From JBBPYR01 sp038199755 (GTDB lineage: Bacteria; Chloroflexota; Ktedonobacteria; Ktedonobacterales; Ktedonobacteraceae), in the NCBI GenBank assembly GCA_038199755.1, contig JBBPYR010000208.1, positions 1-11,372 on the forward strand: a stretch of 11,372 bases of DNA. Reading direction: 5' to 3'. Within the stretch, counting starts at the first letter, position 1, and every line of letters starts with the position of its first letter. The notes under the pieces were generated by a model. That model made no database searches, was not told the origin of the DNA, and was given only the letters and a program-made list of their open reading frames with translations. Of this stretch, positions 1 through 8,197 are shown piece by piece. The position numbers and the translations under genes were made by a program.

Positions 1-111
1 AGAGGTATGCGTATCGTAAATTGTTTCTCTGTCTCTTTCATATGAGTCATTATACATCTTTTTGACTCTCATGTCAAGAGGGAAGAAATGAGAACAAAAG
101 AGTATGAATGT
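1..111. other. Upstream region of the dinD remnant; nothing clearly coding
   Basis: No reading frame here resembles the N-terminal half of DinD. Two things are visible. An imperfect inverted repeat has ATGAGTCA at 42-49 and TGACTCTCAT at 63-72 (one arm carries two extra bases). A good Shine-Dalgarno-like string, AGAGGGA, lies at 77-83 in front of an ATG at 88. The ATG opens a frame different from the dinD frame and gives no recognisable protein. One reading is that the ribosome-binding site and first codons of an original gene survive while the following part was deleted; this is inference. Confidence 0.3.
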
Positions 112-126
112 CAACACTTAGTGTTG
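112..126. repeat. 15-bp perfect palindrome at the dinD break
   Basis: CAACACT, one central T, then AGTGTTG: two perfect 7-base arms. It lies immediately before the point (about 131) where recognisable DinD sequence begins, and it contains the stop codon (119-121) that closes the dinD frame upstream. It could be a scar of the rearrangement that removed the 5' half, or a chance operator-like site. Confidence 0.45.
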
Positions 127-130
127 CTGC

Positions 131-700
131 AAACTTCCCATCGTCGCCCTGGGACAAACCTATTTCACCGTCCAAACACGCCGACAAGAAATTGCCGACG
201 AACTGACAGAACTACCGGAAGATCAATTACGACTGGTGCGCCGCTCTCAAATGTCCGTTCTCAACACGCAACTGGCAGAGGCAGCACAAAAAGCTGGTGT
301 TGCCTCTCCACGCGACTTCGCCATATTTCAAGATCACGGCTATGTAGGTCTCTACGGCGGTCTCAAAGCAAAAGACATACACGCACGCAAAGGACTTACG
401 AAGAAAAATCAGGATATCCTTGATCATATGGGCAGTGATGAGCTTGTAGCCAATGCATTCCGCGCCAGCCTCGCTAGACAAAAGATAGACAGAGAACAAA
501 TTCAGGGCAAAGAGAAAGCAAATCAAGCTCATCACCAGATGGGTACGCTTGTCCGTGCGACAATCAAAGAAGCAGGAGCAACTCTTCCAGAAAATATGCC
601 AACACCAGAGAAGAGCATTCAACAACTACAACATGGAGAGCAATTACGTATCGAGCGTGAACAGCAGCCTTCACTCTTTGATAATTTGGAAAATTCTTAA
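131..700 (+). pseudogene. dinD-like gene, 5'-truncated (DNA-damage-inducible protein D, C-terminal half)
   Basis: The frame is open from 122 to the TAA at 698-700. From about 131 the translation matches the second half of DinD: a segment reading IVALGQTYFTVQTRRQEIAD, then AEAAQKAGVASPRDFAIFQD, HGYVGLYGGL, KGLTKKNQDILDHMGSDELVAN and a C-terminal PTPEKSIQQL stretch, all characteristic of the family. E. coli DinD is roughly 270-280 residues and is SOS-induced; its N-terminal half is missing here. The longest start-to-stop reading uses GTG at 236 (154 codons), but clear homology lies upstream of that GTG, so it is not the original start. The 3' end is intact and runs to 3 bp from the convergent ogt stop. 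A short C-terminal protein could still be made, but I regard the gene as a remnant. Confidence 0.8.
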
Positions 701-707
701 CAGTTAA
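697..707. repeat. 11-bp palindrome holding both convergent stop codons
   Basis: TTAAC-A-GTTAA contains the TAA stop of the dinD remnant (698-700) and, on the other strand, the TAA stop of ogt (704-706). The genes are 3 bp apart and there is no GC-rich stem with a T-run, so no intrinsic terminator separates them. Confidence 0.4.
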
Positions 708-1207
708 AGGTCAACGCCCTCATGCTGAAGTAGCCAGTGCTTGCGCTCCAAACCACCAGCGTACCCCGTAAGGGAGGCATTTGACCCGATTACACGATGG
801 CAGGGAAGCACAAGCGCAATTGGGTTAAGGGCATTGCTTGCTCCCACCGCGCGATACGCCTTTGGCCTGCCTAGTTGTGCTGCTAGCTCCCCATACGTCA
901 CCGTCTTGCCAACCGCAATCGTACGCAACTGTGCCCACACCTGCTGTTGAAACGGCGTCCCACCAGTACTAACCGGGATCTCATCCAGGCAAGCATAATC
1001 GCCCGCGAAATACCGCTGCACATGGCTGCTAAAGCCGCAGGGATCACTAGCCTTGCTCAGTTGCACGACACCATAGCGTTTTTGCAAAAGCATCATCATG
1101 CGTTGCTCATAATCGGCATAGTCCAGTGAACATAACCGCTCACCATCCACAACCAGCAGCACCGTTCCAACGGGCGTTTCAATGGCATCATACATCAATG
1201 TGGTCAT
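704..1207 (-). CDS. ogt: Methylated-DNA--protein-cysteine S-methyltransferase (Ogt/MGMT)
   Basis: A suicide DNA-repair protein that moves the alkyl group from O6-alkylguanine (and O4-alkylthymine) to its own cysteine. At 167 residues it has the usual length for a stand-alone bacterial Ogt without an Ada regulatory domain. The N-terminal ribonuclease-like domain spans about residues 5-75. The C-terminal domain holds TPFQQQVWAQLR (84-95), VTYGELA (103-109), the RAVGASNALNP DNA-binding segment (119-129), and the active site PCHRVIG at 135-141 with acceptor Cys136. The GYAGGLERK stretch (148-156) completes the family signature, so all key residues are present. Its ATG overlaps the TAA stop of the upstream membrane-protein gene (TAATG), which implies translational coupling to the glycosylation operon; an in-frame ATG at residue 5 is an alternative start. 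No ada-like regulator or promoter of its own is visible. Confidence 0.95.
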   Translation of the reverse strand: MTTLMYDAIETPVGTVLLVVDGERLCSLDYADYEQRMMMLLQKRYGVVQLSKASDPCGFSSHVQRYFAGDYACLDEIPVSTGGTPFQQQVWAQLRTIAVGKTVTYGELAAQLGRPKAYRAVGASNALNPIALVLPCHRVIGSNASLTGYAGGLERKHWLLQHEGVDL

Positions 1208-3627
1208 TACGGTGTCACACCCAGATCACTACGAATGAGCACGCCCATATCATAGGAACCCTGCGTGCTGCCAATGGCTTTACGCTGCCACCACCACGCC
1301 CAGACGTTCTTCGCCGCCAAGCCGAGATTGAACTTAGCTCCCGGCGGCGGATTATCACCATAGCTCAGCCAGAGACCGGGACCCACGCCACCCCAGGTCT
1401 GCTGCCCATCACAATTATTGTTGGCCTTCGTTGGTAAGCAGGGGGCGGGCTTGTAACCCTCATCCCACCATGTACGCATGTGATACTGATGGAACAGGTA
1501 GTTGACGCCTTTCGTATTGCCAGAGGCATATTGCTGTTGCGTCGTATACAGGTTATCGCCACCAGTGATTATCACTGGAATGGTGCTTGCATCGCCACAA
1601 TAGGTCGGGAAACCGAGACAGGTATTGGGATAATCGCGTAGATACCAGACAAACGGCCACTCAGCATCGGTCATGACGCCGATACGTAACTGGTGTTTGC
1701 CACCATCAAGCTTCTTATCGAGCGCATCAATCTTCGCCATCACAATATTCACATCAGTTGTCGTCTGCACATACACCATCATCTCATGTGGCCCATCGGC
1801 AGGATGCACATAAGCCACCTCGAACATATTATGCAGCGTCGGCAACAGCAGCAGAACGGCAAACACCAAAGAGGCAAGGCCGAAACCACCAGCGACCCTT
1901 CCCACAGGACGACGCGCCGGAGCTGGTAGCAAAGGTACCTCGCTCGGCTCAACCACGGCTAACACCATAGACGGTGCGCGGGAGACCCAGCGGTCTTTTG
2001 CCCAGTTCCACACCGTCACTACCGCTGGCTCCAGGCCAATCGCCGCCAATATCATCATCGGCATCGTCATATGAATCATCAGCCAGGGCATCTTTTCTGC
2101 CGCCCAGGAGTAGATGAACACATTACCAACAAACCAGTACACCATAAAGAGACGGAAACGATTAGGCCAGATAAGACAGCGCACAAGGCCCACCAGCCCG
2201 AAAACCAGGCCAATCTGTTCATACAAGGGAATCAAGAGCAGGTAGTAGTACCAAGGTTGCCCACCACGCGCCACTTGCTGCTGCTGCAACCAGTAGTACA
2301 GTCCTTGCCACACACCATCACCGATGCCACTACGAATATTGGTGAAGATGACGGTGAAGAGCACCAAGAAGATCGTCCAACCGCCCAGCAACGCGAAAAA
2401 CCAGTGTGTCCACTGCATCGTAAAGATAGTATCGAGCAATGGCTGCTTTTCCGGGTCAACCCGTTTGGCGATAACATTACGTCCGGGTTGAGGCATGTGA
2501 CCAAACATCTCACGTGCCAGAATGCTCAACACATACACACCCAGCAAAATGCCAATCCACGGCACAATCGCCACTGTCTTATCCTTCAAGCCCGCCACAT
2601 ACGCATCTGCTATCGGCGTGTTCTTAGGATTAGTAATATAGATCGACAGCGACTTCATCACGCCAAAAAAGTACTTCGCAATAGGAGCCAATATCACGAA
2701 GTAGGCAACCAGCAACACTGGAGAGCCAGTCTTCGGCAAATAGCGCGTGTACGCTGAGTCGGGAGATGCCTTAGCGCGAATAGACCACTTCGCACCAAGC
2801 TCCCACGCCAGCAGCGCACCAAAGAAACTGCCAAAGATAGCGATACTTAGGAAGGTAGCCTCTTTGGTCGCGTAGGAAAGCGCGAAGGCAGCAGCGGCAA
2901 TCACAAGCCAGCGCATCTTACGATCACGAACATAGCGTGCCGTAGCCACAATCATCAGCAGGGTAAAGCAAGCCATGTAGATATCTTCGCGGGCAAAGCG
3001 CGAGAAATAGACCATGCTCGGCGAAACCGCCAACAGAAAACAGGCTAGCCATGCGCCGATTTTACCAAGATAATCACGCAAGAAGTAAGGCAAGCCTACA
3101 ATCACCGTGCCGAGCGTGGCAGCCGCGATACGTACCGTGGTCGTACTAACACCGTTGTCAGGCGCGCCAAGCCATTGACTGACCTGATAGACAAACGCGA
3201 TAGCGTGAAACTGGAATGGGCCATGTAGCAACGGGTCATAGCGATAACAGGAAGCGGTCGGACTGAAGCAGCCAGCCCAATTTTGCAAGTTATGCAGCAA
3301 CTGCAAAGAGAAATAGGCATGCAGACTCTCATCGTGGTGCAAGGGTTTATCGCCTAATGCCCAGAAGCGCAGGATCGCCCCCAGCAAAATGACTGCCCAG
3401 AACGGTGCCCAGGTAATCAGTTGCTCCCGCGTTGGCGGTCTGAAACGTGTACGCTGTTTTGGCTGCTCCGACTCCTCTACATCCTCTACATCCTCTATAT
3501 CCTCCACACTCTCCTCTGTATATTCGCCATCGCCGTATTCGACTATACCTTCTTCTACAGCAGGCTCGTCTATTTTTGATTCAGTTTCAAAGCGCTTCAA
3601 GGCTTGCCCCTTCCGTGCATGCACCAT
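1207..3627 (-). CDS. Agl23-type membrane protein (TIGR03663 family, PMT-related)
   Basis: A predicted polytopic membrane protein of 806 residues, distantly related to dolichyl-phosphate-mannose protein mannosyltransferases (GT-C fold). Hallmarks of the TIGR03663 family are visible: the DE pair in HHDESLH (97-103; Asp99-Glu100) just after the first membrane segment (about 73-90), and the HGP tripeptide at 135-137 in YDPLLHGP. Many hydrophobic segments follow. After the last one (around VAGGFGLASLVFAVLLLLP) comes a soluble tail of about 200 residues, predicted outside the membrane. Residues 14-55 are an unusually acidic cytoplasmic extension with ED(V/I) repeats. Members almost always co-occur with YYY proteins, and here such a gene lies 54 bp upstream. 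The family name links it to archaeal-type surface glycosylation; the exact reaction is unknown. The start is the first in-frame ATG but its ribosome-binding site is weak. The stop overlaps the ogt start by 1 base. Confidence 0.85.
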   Translation of the reverse strand: MVHARKGQALKRFETESKIDEPAVEEGIVEYGDGEYTEESVEDIEDVEDVEESEQPKQRTRFRPPTREQLITWAPFWAVILLGAILRFWALGDKPLHHDESLHAYFSLQLLHNLQNWAGCFSPTASCYRYDPLLHGPFQFHAIAFVYQVSQWLGAPDNGVSTTTVRIAAATLGTVIVGLPYFLRDYLGKIGAWLACFLLAVSPSMVYFSRFAREDIYMACFTLLMIVATARYVRDRKMRWLVIAAAAFALSYATKEATFLSIAIFGSFFGALLAWELGAKWSIRAKASPDSAYTRYLPKTGSPVLLVAYFVILAPIAKYFFGVMKSLSIYITNPKNTPIADAYVAGLKDKTVAIVPWIGILLGVYVLSILAREMFGHMPQPGRNVIAKRVDPEKQPLLDTIFTMQWTHWFFALLGGWTIFLVLFTVIFTNIRSGIGDGVWQGLYYWLQQQQVARGGQPWYYYLLLIPLYEQIGLVFGLVGLVRCLIWPNRFRLFMVYWFVGNVFIYSWAAEKMPWLMIHMTMPMMILAAIGLEPAVVTVWNWAKDRWVSRAPSMVLAVVEPSEVPLLPAPARRPVGRVAGGFGLASLVFAVLLLLPTLHNMFEVAYVHPADGPHEMMVYVQTTTDVNIVMAKIDALDKKLDGGKHQLRIGVMTDAEWPFVWYLRDYPNTCLGFPTYCGDASTIPVIITGGDNLYTTQQQYASGNTKGVNYLFHQYHMRTWWDEGYKPAPCLPTKANNNCDGQQTWGGVGPGLWLSYGDNPPPGAKFNLGLAAKNVWAWWWQRKAIGSTQGSYDMGVLIRSDLGVTP
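3475..3501. repeat. 9-bp tandem microrepeat within the Agl23-type gene
   Basis: Three consecutive 9-base units (CTCTACATC, CTCTACATC, CTCTATATC) with a diverged fourth (CTCCACACT) to 3510. On the coding strand they encode the ED(V/I) repeats of the acidic N-terminal extension. Because the unit is 9 bases, copy-number change would alter the extension without shifting frame. Confidence 0.75.
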
Positions 3628-3681
3628 TCCACAGGTGCGCTTGTCCGTCGTAGCAACGGAGTCTATCAGTTCTACTTATGC

Positions 3682-6114
3682 TCAACTACGAACCTTATAG
3701 ATCGTCACCCCGTTGACATTATACACAATTTGCATGAAATTACTAAAGCGGTGTAAATCTGCGGTGGGGTATTTCTGATACTCTAATGATCCAACATAAA
3801 GATATTGTGCGTGGTAGTTTGCCATTACAGATAAAACCGTTGCCGGGTTAGAATTAGTATAGATCACATCCACATCGCTACTGCGCCGCCCAAAATCGAC
3901 GGAGTTGGTAGCAGTATTCAACCAATTGACACGCCACTGATATTCGTGACCAACCCATCCCATAATCGTTGGCAAACCCGTAAAGGCCGAGATGCGTTCA
4001 TAGTTGCTATAATCAGGACCAACCGCCTCCACCAGCACAGGATTACCCGCGATATTCGCGTTCAACCAGCGAATCGCATCATAATCACCGGGGTTGCCAG
4101 CATCGGTTTTCAGATAGGTCAATCCATCCAGGCTATTCGTGCGCTGTAAGTAATAATGCTGCTGGCCACCTGAAAGATCAATACGCGCAAAACGCGGATA
4201 AAAGGCCACTAATGGATACACCAGACCGCACAGCAACAATGCCAGGAAGCCCGCGCCCCATAATCCACCAATGCCGCGCTGTATGATCCGCTGTGACCGT
4301 GCCGCCGTTTTGAGCGGTGTAAAGCTCTCCAGAATAAAGTACAGGCCCGCACCAGAGGAGATTGAAAGCAACGTCCACGCCTGGAAGTAGAACTTAAACA
4401 CCGTATTCATGCGTGGATAGTTGCCAGCAAACACATCTTTCAGGAAGACCACCTCACAGGCAGCAATCAGGGCAAAGGCCACCGTGCCCAAAAGCAAGGT
4501 AAATGCGCGTGAACGATCTTGCAGATGATAGAGAACCAGCATAGCTCCGATCAACGTAATCGTAGCCGCCACCACAAATGTCATACCATTTTTCATGACC
4601 ACCAGCGTGATTAAACCCAGCACCATCACCACGATTACGCCAACACCAACAAACCTGGGTAAAGCCATTGTCGTGCTCTCGGCACCCTCCCCATTCTCCC
4701 CGCTTTCCTGCTCGCTCGTATCATTCGTCGTTATCTCCTGTCCACTCTTTGACACAGGCGACACATACCGCATGAAACTAGCTATGAGCAGCGAGATGAA
4801 AACCAGCGCAAACAGGCCATAGATCAGTATCTCGCCATTCAATGGCGAACGATCAGCCGCCCCCACAATGCCAATACCCTGTGATGGCGAGACGAAATTC
4901 AGATAGAATGGCAGATAGAGCAGAAACGAGAGTGCTACCAGACTAGCTCCCGCCGTAAAAATATCCAGCAGCAACTCAAAGTGGAAACGTCCCCGATACG
5001 CAAGCCACTGCTGCAAAATCAAGCAGACCAGTGTTAACCCCACATAGGTTGGAAAATCCCAACCATTCATCGTAAATAGACCACCGAGCACCAGCGCGGT
5101 CATCCCCAAGGTAAGAGGCAACTGCCAGCCACGCCCAAAAGCCGAGAAACCCTTTCCCGCTGGCTCAAGAAACAGATTGAAAGCCATACCAATTGCCAGA
5201 ATCGTAAATGCTAACGCCAACACATGAGCATGGAAGCAGGAGAGCAAGAAGCTAAAAGCTGGAAACTCGTTAATAGTCTTATCGATCACGCGCGAGGGCA
5301 GAAACCAATCATAGGGTAAACCATCACCATGGGCCTTCCACCATTCCTGCGTCGCCGCAAGATTGCCAAGGATAAGGCCGATCACAAAGGTAAGGAACCC
5401 ATACGGCACACCGTGCAACAAAGAAATATAGGCATGTTCTGGTCGCTCAACTTCACCATTGCTTTCAGAGGCCTTATGTATACGGGCATGACGTGCCCAA
5501 CCCACGATATTGCAGGTAACGCCGAACATGTTCACTGCGGTCAAACCAAAGAACATGCAGATGCCTGTATTAAAGGCAATTGATGGTGATTGACCGAGGA
5601 GTTTCGCCAGCATCGCAACGGTAAAATGTGCATAATAGTAGTAGTTGATACCCTGTCCCGCATACCACATATCGCTAGGTGGAAAATGTGGGCTGCGCAT
5701 GATGGCTGCGATAAAGCCTTCATCCATAAACATCTCAAATGAGCGAATATCAGGCCCATAAGAGCGAATCCAACCAAGCAAGAACACCATAACTAGGAAG
5801 ACGGCTTCGGTAATTACAATGTATGGCAGGTGAGTGCGTATCGTTTTCACGATCATGTGGCGTGTTCGTATCAACCCAACTGCATTAAAGGCGAGTACGA
5901 TCAGCGTGACGCCCAAGATAAAGAGTTGGTTGAAGGGCAAGAAATGCAGGATCATCAGTGGAAACCAAACAAGAAAGGCCAGCAATACCGTGCCAATCGC
6001 CTTGCTGAACGCCCAACCGCGATCAGGCAAGTTATGAAAAATAGTTATGGTGAGCGGAAGACAGGCTAGCCCTAATACTTCAACTAAGGCCCACATTTGC
6101 AATAACTCTAACAT
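3682..6114 (-). CDS. YYY-type DUF2298 membrane protein (Chlor_Arch_YYY family)
   Basis: A very hydrophobic 810-residue protein, within the 700-900 usual for single-domain members. The signature tyrosine run is at 158-161 in GQGINYYYYAHF, preceded by an MDEGF acidic site (130-134). Other segments I associate with the family are NEFPAFSFL (282-290), NGWDFPTY (350-357) and YPRMNTVFKFYFQAW (566-580). A charged, low-complexity loop (about 456-482) separates two membrane blocks. After the last membrane segment (about 619-638) is a roughly 170-residue soluble domain containing YDAIRWLNANIAGNPVLVEA. The function is not established; the pairing with the Agl23-type gene (54 bp downstream) and a GT39-like gene suggests a lipid-linked-sugar glycosyltransferase or related step on the outer membrane face. 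The glycine usually found in YYYxG is Ala162 here. An AGAGAG string 6 bases before the ATG may serve as a weak ribosome-binding site. Confidence 0.87.
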   Translation of the reverse strand: MLELLQMWALVEVLGLACLPLTITIFHNLPDRGWAFSKAIGTVLLAFLVWFPLMILHFLPFNQLFILGVTLIVLAFNAVGLIRTRHMIVKTIRTHLPYIVITEAVFLVMVFLLGWIRSYGPDIRSFEMFMDEGFIAAIMRSPHFPPSDMWYAGQGINYYYYAHFTVAMLAKLLGQSPSIAFNTGICMFFGLTAVNMFGVTCNIVGWARHARIHKASESNGEVERPEHAYISLLHGVPYGFLTFVIGLILGNLAATQEWWKAHGDGLPYDWFLPSRVIDKTINEFPAFSFLLSCFHAHVLALAFTILAIGMAFNLFLEPAGKGFSAFGRGWQLPLTLGMTALVLGGLFTMNGWDFPTYVGLTLVCLILQQWLAYRGRFHFELLLDIFTAGASLVALSFLLYLPFYLNFVSPSQGIGIVGAADRSPLNGEILIYGLFALVFISLLIASFMRYVSPVSKSGQEITTNDTSEQESGENGEGAESTTMALPRFVGVGVIVVMVLGLITLVVMKNGMTFVVAATITLIGAMLVLYHLQDRSRAFTLLLGTVAFALIAACEVVFLKDVFAGNYPRMNTVFKFYFQAWTLLSISSGAGLYFILESFTPLKTAARSQRIIQRGIGGLWGAGFLALLLCGLVYPLVAFYPRFARIDLSGGQQHYYLQRTNSLDGLTYLKTDAGNPGDYDAIRWLNANIAGNPVLVEAVGPDYSNYERISAFTGLPTIMGWVGHEYQWRVNWLNTATNSVDFGRRSSDVDVIYTNSNPATVLSVMANYHAQYLYVGSLEYQKYPTADLHRFSNFMQIVYNVNGVTIYKVRS

Positions 6115-6288
6115 AGATGCTCTCTACCAAATTAGCGACACAAACACATTCAAAAAATACACGAAGAAAGGGGTCCCTATTTACCAATAGCCCTACTGTA
6201 TTACTAACGTATTGTTATCACCAGAAGTTCCTATTTTTCCAACGGTGTACCCCTTTTGGGTGTACTGCTTCCTAAGCATCGAGCATTA
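6115..6288. other. Intergenic gap inside the glycosylation operon, with a bulged hairpin
   Basis: 174 bp between the GT39-like and YYY genes. GTACCCC (6247-6253) can pair with GGGTGTAC (6258-6265) around a TTTT loop with one bulged base. On the transcribed (minus) strand no U-run follows, so it is not a normal intrinsic terminator. GGTGTAC also occurs as a direct repeat (6244-6250 and 6259-6265). A weak minus-strand promoter match, TTGGAA (6237-6242), 17-bp spacer, GATAAC (6214-6219), could give the YYY gene its own transcription. No coding sequence is seen. Confidence 0.35.
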
Positions 6289-8154
6289 TCAAACAGCGTT
6301 GCTTCCCGAAAGATGTACAGCAACAGGGGGCAATTGCACACCTGCTAGCAACTTCTGGAGCAACTGCGCTTCGGTGTAAGGATAAGGCGTATCACGCACA
6401 AAAATACGCACATTGGGATGATCGAACACAGAATAGCTTTCGTCAGCAGTACTATCATCAAGGATAATACCGAAGAGATGGGGACGATTTTCAAACTGTG
6501 CGGCCAGATGAAAACCTAGTTGCCCACTGAAAAGCAACTGATAGTAATGAATAGTTAAGGGATAACGCAGTGGCAGACGTGGAATCGATTTGTCGAGGCG
6601 ATCCGTTGCCATTGTCAGTACACCTACAGAAGGCAGGAGATGGGCTAGCAGTTGCGCCTTCGCTATCGTGTCATCTCCATAGAGGTCTAAGCCCGTGGTA
6701 GGTTGACCACTCGCATTAGCATAGACAAGCTGATTGTACAGCGATGGGTCGTGGTTATTCACTGCCACTGGTAGCGGGTCATCCCACTGCTCATAGGTGA
6801 GCATGCTTCCCGCAGGTGTGTGTTCATACATCCACTGTGAGGCCAGCACACGCGTATTCGGCTGACTATAGACATTGAGCAACGCCAACCCCTGAAAGAT
6901 CGTACCCACGAGCACCAGCACAATCGCCCCATAGCGCGCCACCGCGACCAGCGCACTGAAACGAGCCGCATGATCTATGCGGCTCAAAGCGGTACCTTGC
7001 CAATCATAACGGGCGATAGCCAGCAACAGAGCCGCGGCCATGAGCACAACAAATGGATAGAGAGGCAGCATATAGCGCATAAACTTGACGAAAAAGCTCC
7101 CTGTAATCACGCCGTAGCACAGCACCCATGACAACACAATCATCCACAGGCCAGCCGTTCGCCGCCATGTCCGCCATAAAAACCAGCCTAAGCCAAGCAG
7201 CGCACTCAGCCCAAGCAACAGTCCCAACCCCCACACAATCATGTTCTGCGCTTCGTATACATACGGCACGGTTCCCGCGAATTGGCGCACATAGGGCAAA
7301 TCCAAGGCACCCCGTGCCAGGCTTCCCTGCTCCGCAATCTGCTCAATCACATTCTTCGCATCCAACAACGCATAGGGTTCGACTATAAGAAATACTATCG
7401 CGGTCATCAGCAAGGCAGAGATAAAGGAGAGCAGAGCTGAAATAAGATCGCGCCGATACCAGCGCAAAAGCGCGGCCACCAGTAACGGCACAACAAGAGG
7501 AGCGGCACTAAACTTCGTACCCACGGCGAGACCATAGGCAAGCCCAATCAGCAGCGACCACGAAAGCGGCTTGTCGGTCTCCGCCAGCGCGACACACCCG
7601 AGCACGGTCAAGGCCACAAAGAACAGTAGCATCGTATCAACCGCGTAGAAATGGGAAAGTTGCAGTTCCAATGGCGTGAATGCTACCAGTGCCGCCGCCA
7701 GCAATGCCAGATTCCATGCCTGCGGTCGGCCCGGCGAGGCATCGTTGGCCAGACGTAAGGCAAGCAAGCCAGTCAGCAGAATCGTGCCGCTATCGAACAA
7801 TACGGATAGCACGCGCCCGACCAGCGTAAGATTGCTAAATGAGCCGAGCGTGGGCCAGAAATGTACTAGCACATTCCCCACGATCGCGAGCAAGTACATG
7901 GGAAAGGACCCATAGGCGAAAAAATGAGGATTGAGCGGCGAATTCACCGGGTCAAAAAATTGTGCAAGGCTTTTAGGCCACGTTAGCACCGTAACATGGA
8001 ACATGATTTGCCGCTCATCAGGATGAAAACTATTGCCCTGGTCCCAATTTAACCCATAGAGGCGCAGAAGTAGGCCGAGCAGCACAATGCCGAACAAGGC
8101 CAACGGTCGCCAACGCACAACAACTTTCACAGACAAATATCCTCTCTTCGACAT
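6289..8154 (-). CDS. GT39-like (PMT_2/ArnT-type) membrane glycosyltransferase
   Basis: A predicted GT-C-fold integral membrane enzyme of 621 residues that would transfer a sugar from a polyprenyl-phosphate donor at the outer side of the cytoplasmic membrane; donor and acceptor cannot be read from sequence. The first membrane segment is at about 16-33, followed by the catalytic-type acidic loop NSFHPDERQ (41-49; Asp46-Glu47), as in the family. YGSFPMYLLAIVG (76-88) and a run of about ten hydrophobic segments follow. After about residue 430 comes a soluble C-terminal region containing SQWMYEHTPAGSMLTYEQWD, a stretch typical of such proteins. The ATG at 8154 has little Shine-Dalgarno sequence. 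An in-frame GTG nine codons in (8130) is preceded by AGAGAGG (8141-8147), 10 bases away, and could be the true start. It is the first gene of the minus-strand unit and is served by the promoter at 8198-8226. Confidence 0.88.
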   Translation of the reverse strand: MSKRGYLSVKVVVRWRPLALFGIVLLGLLLRLYGLNWDQGNSFHPDERQIMFHVTVLTWPKSLAQFFDPVNSPLNPHFFAYGSFPMYLLAIVGNVLVHFWPTLGSFSNLTLVGRVLSVLFDSGTILLTGLLALRLANDASPGRPQAWNLALLAAALVAFTPLELQLSHFYAVDTMLLFFVALTVLGCVALAETDKPLSWSLLIGLAYGLAVGTKFSAAPLVVPLLVAALLRWYRRDLISALLSFISALLMTAIVFLIVEPYALLDAKNVIEQIAEQGSLARGALDLPYVRQFAGTVPYVYEAQNMIVWGLGLLLGLSALLGLGWFLWRTWRRTAGLWMIVLSWVLCYGVITGSFFVKFMRYMLPLYPFVVLMAAALLLAIARYDWQGTALSRIDHAARFSALVAVARYGAIVLVLVGTIFQGLALLNVYSQPNTRVLASQWMYEHTPAGSMLTYEQWDDPLPVAVNNHDPSLYNQLVYANASGQPTTGLDLYGDDTIAKAQLLAHLLPSVGVLTMATDRLDKSIPRLPLRYPLTIHYYQLLFSGQLGFHLAAQFENRPHLFGIILDDSTADESYSVFDHPNVRIFVRDTPYPYTEAQLLQKLLAGVQLPPVAVHLSGSNAV

Positions 8155-8197
8155 GAGCAGGAAAACATGACTCTACAATATTGACCAGCTTTGCCCT

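Noticed and set aside
88..423. + strand frame from ATG 88 with a good Shine-Dalgarno sequence
   Set aside because: From about 131 it overlaps the clear dinD frame and has an arginine/threonine-rich shadow composition.
227..625. Minus-strand frame of 132 codons opposite dinD
   Set aside because: It is antisense to recognisable DinD sequence and its cysteine-rich translation has no family features.
2071..2757. 228-codon + strand frame inside the Agl23-type gene
   Set aside because: Fully antisense to a long membrane-protein gene; its His/Gln-rich composition is what antisense of hydrophobic codons gives.
3628..3681. Small TCCGT/ACGGA hairpin before the Agl23-type gene
   Set aside because: Only 5 base pairs with a 7-base loop and no U-run; not distinguishable from chance.
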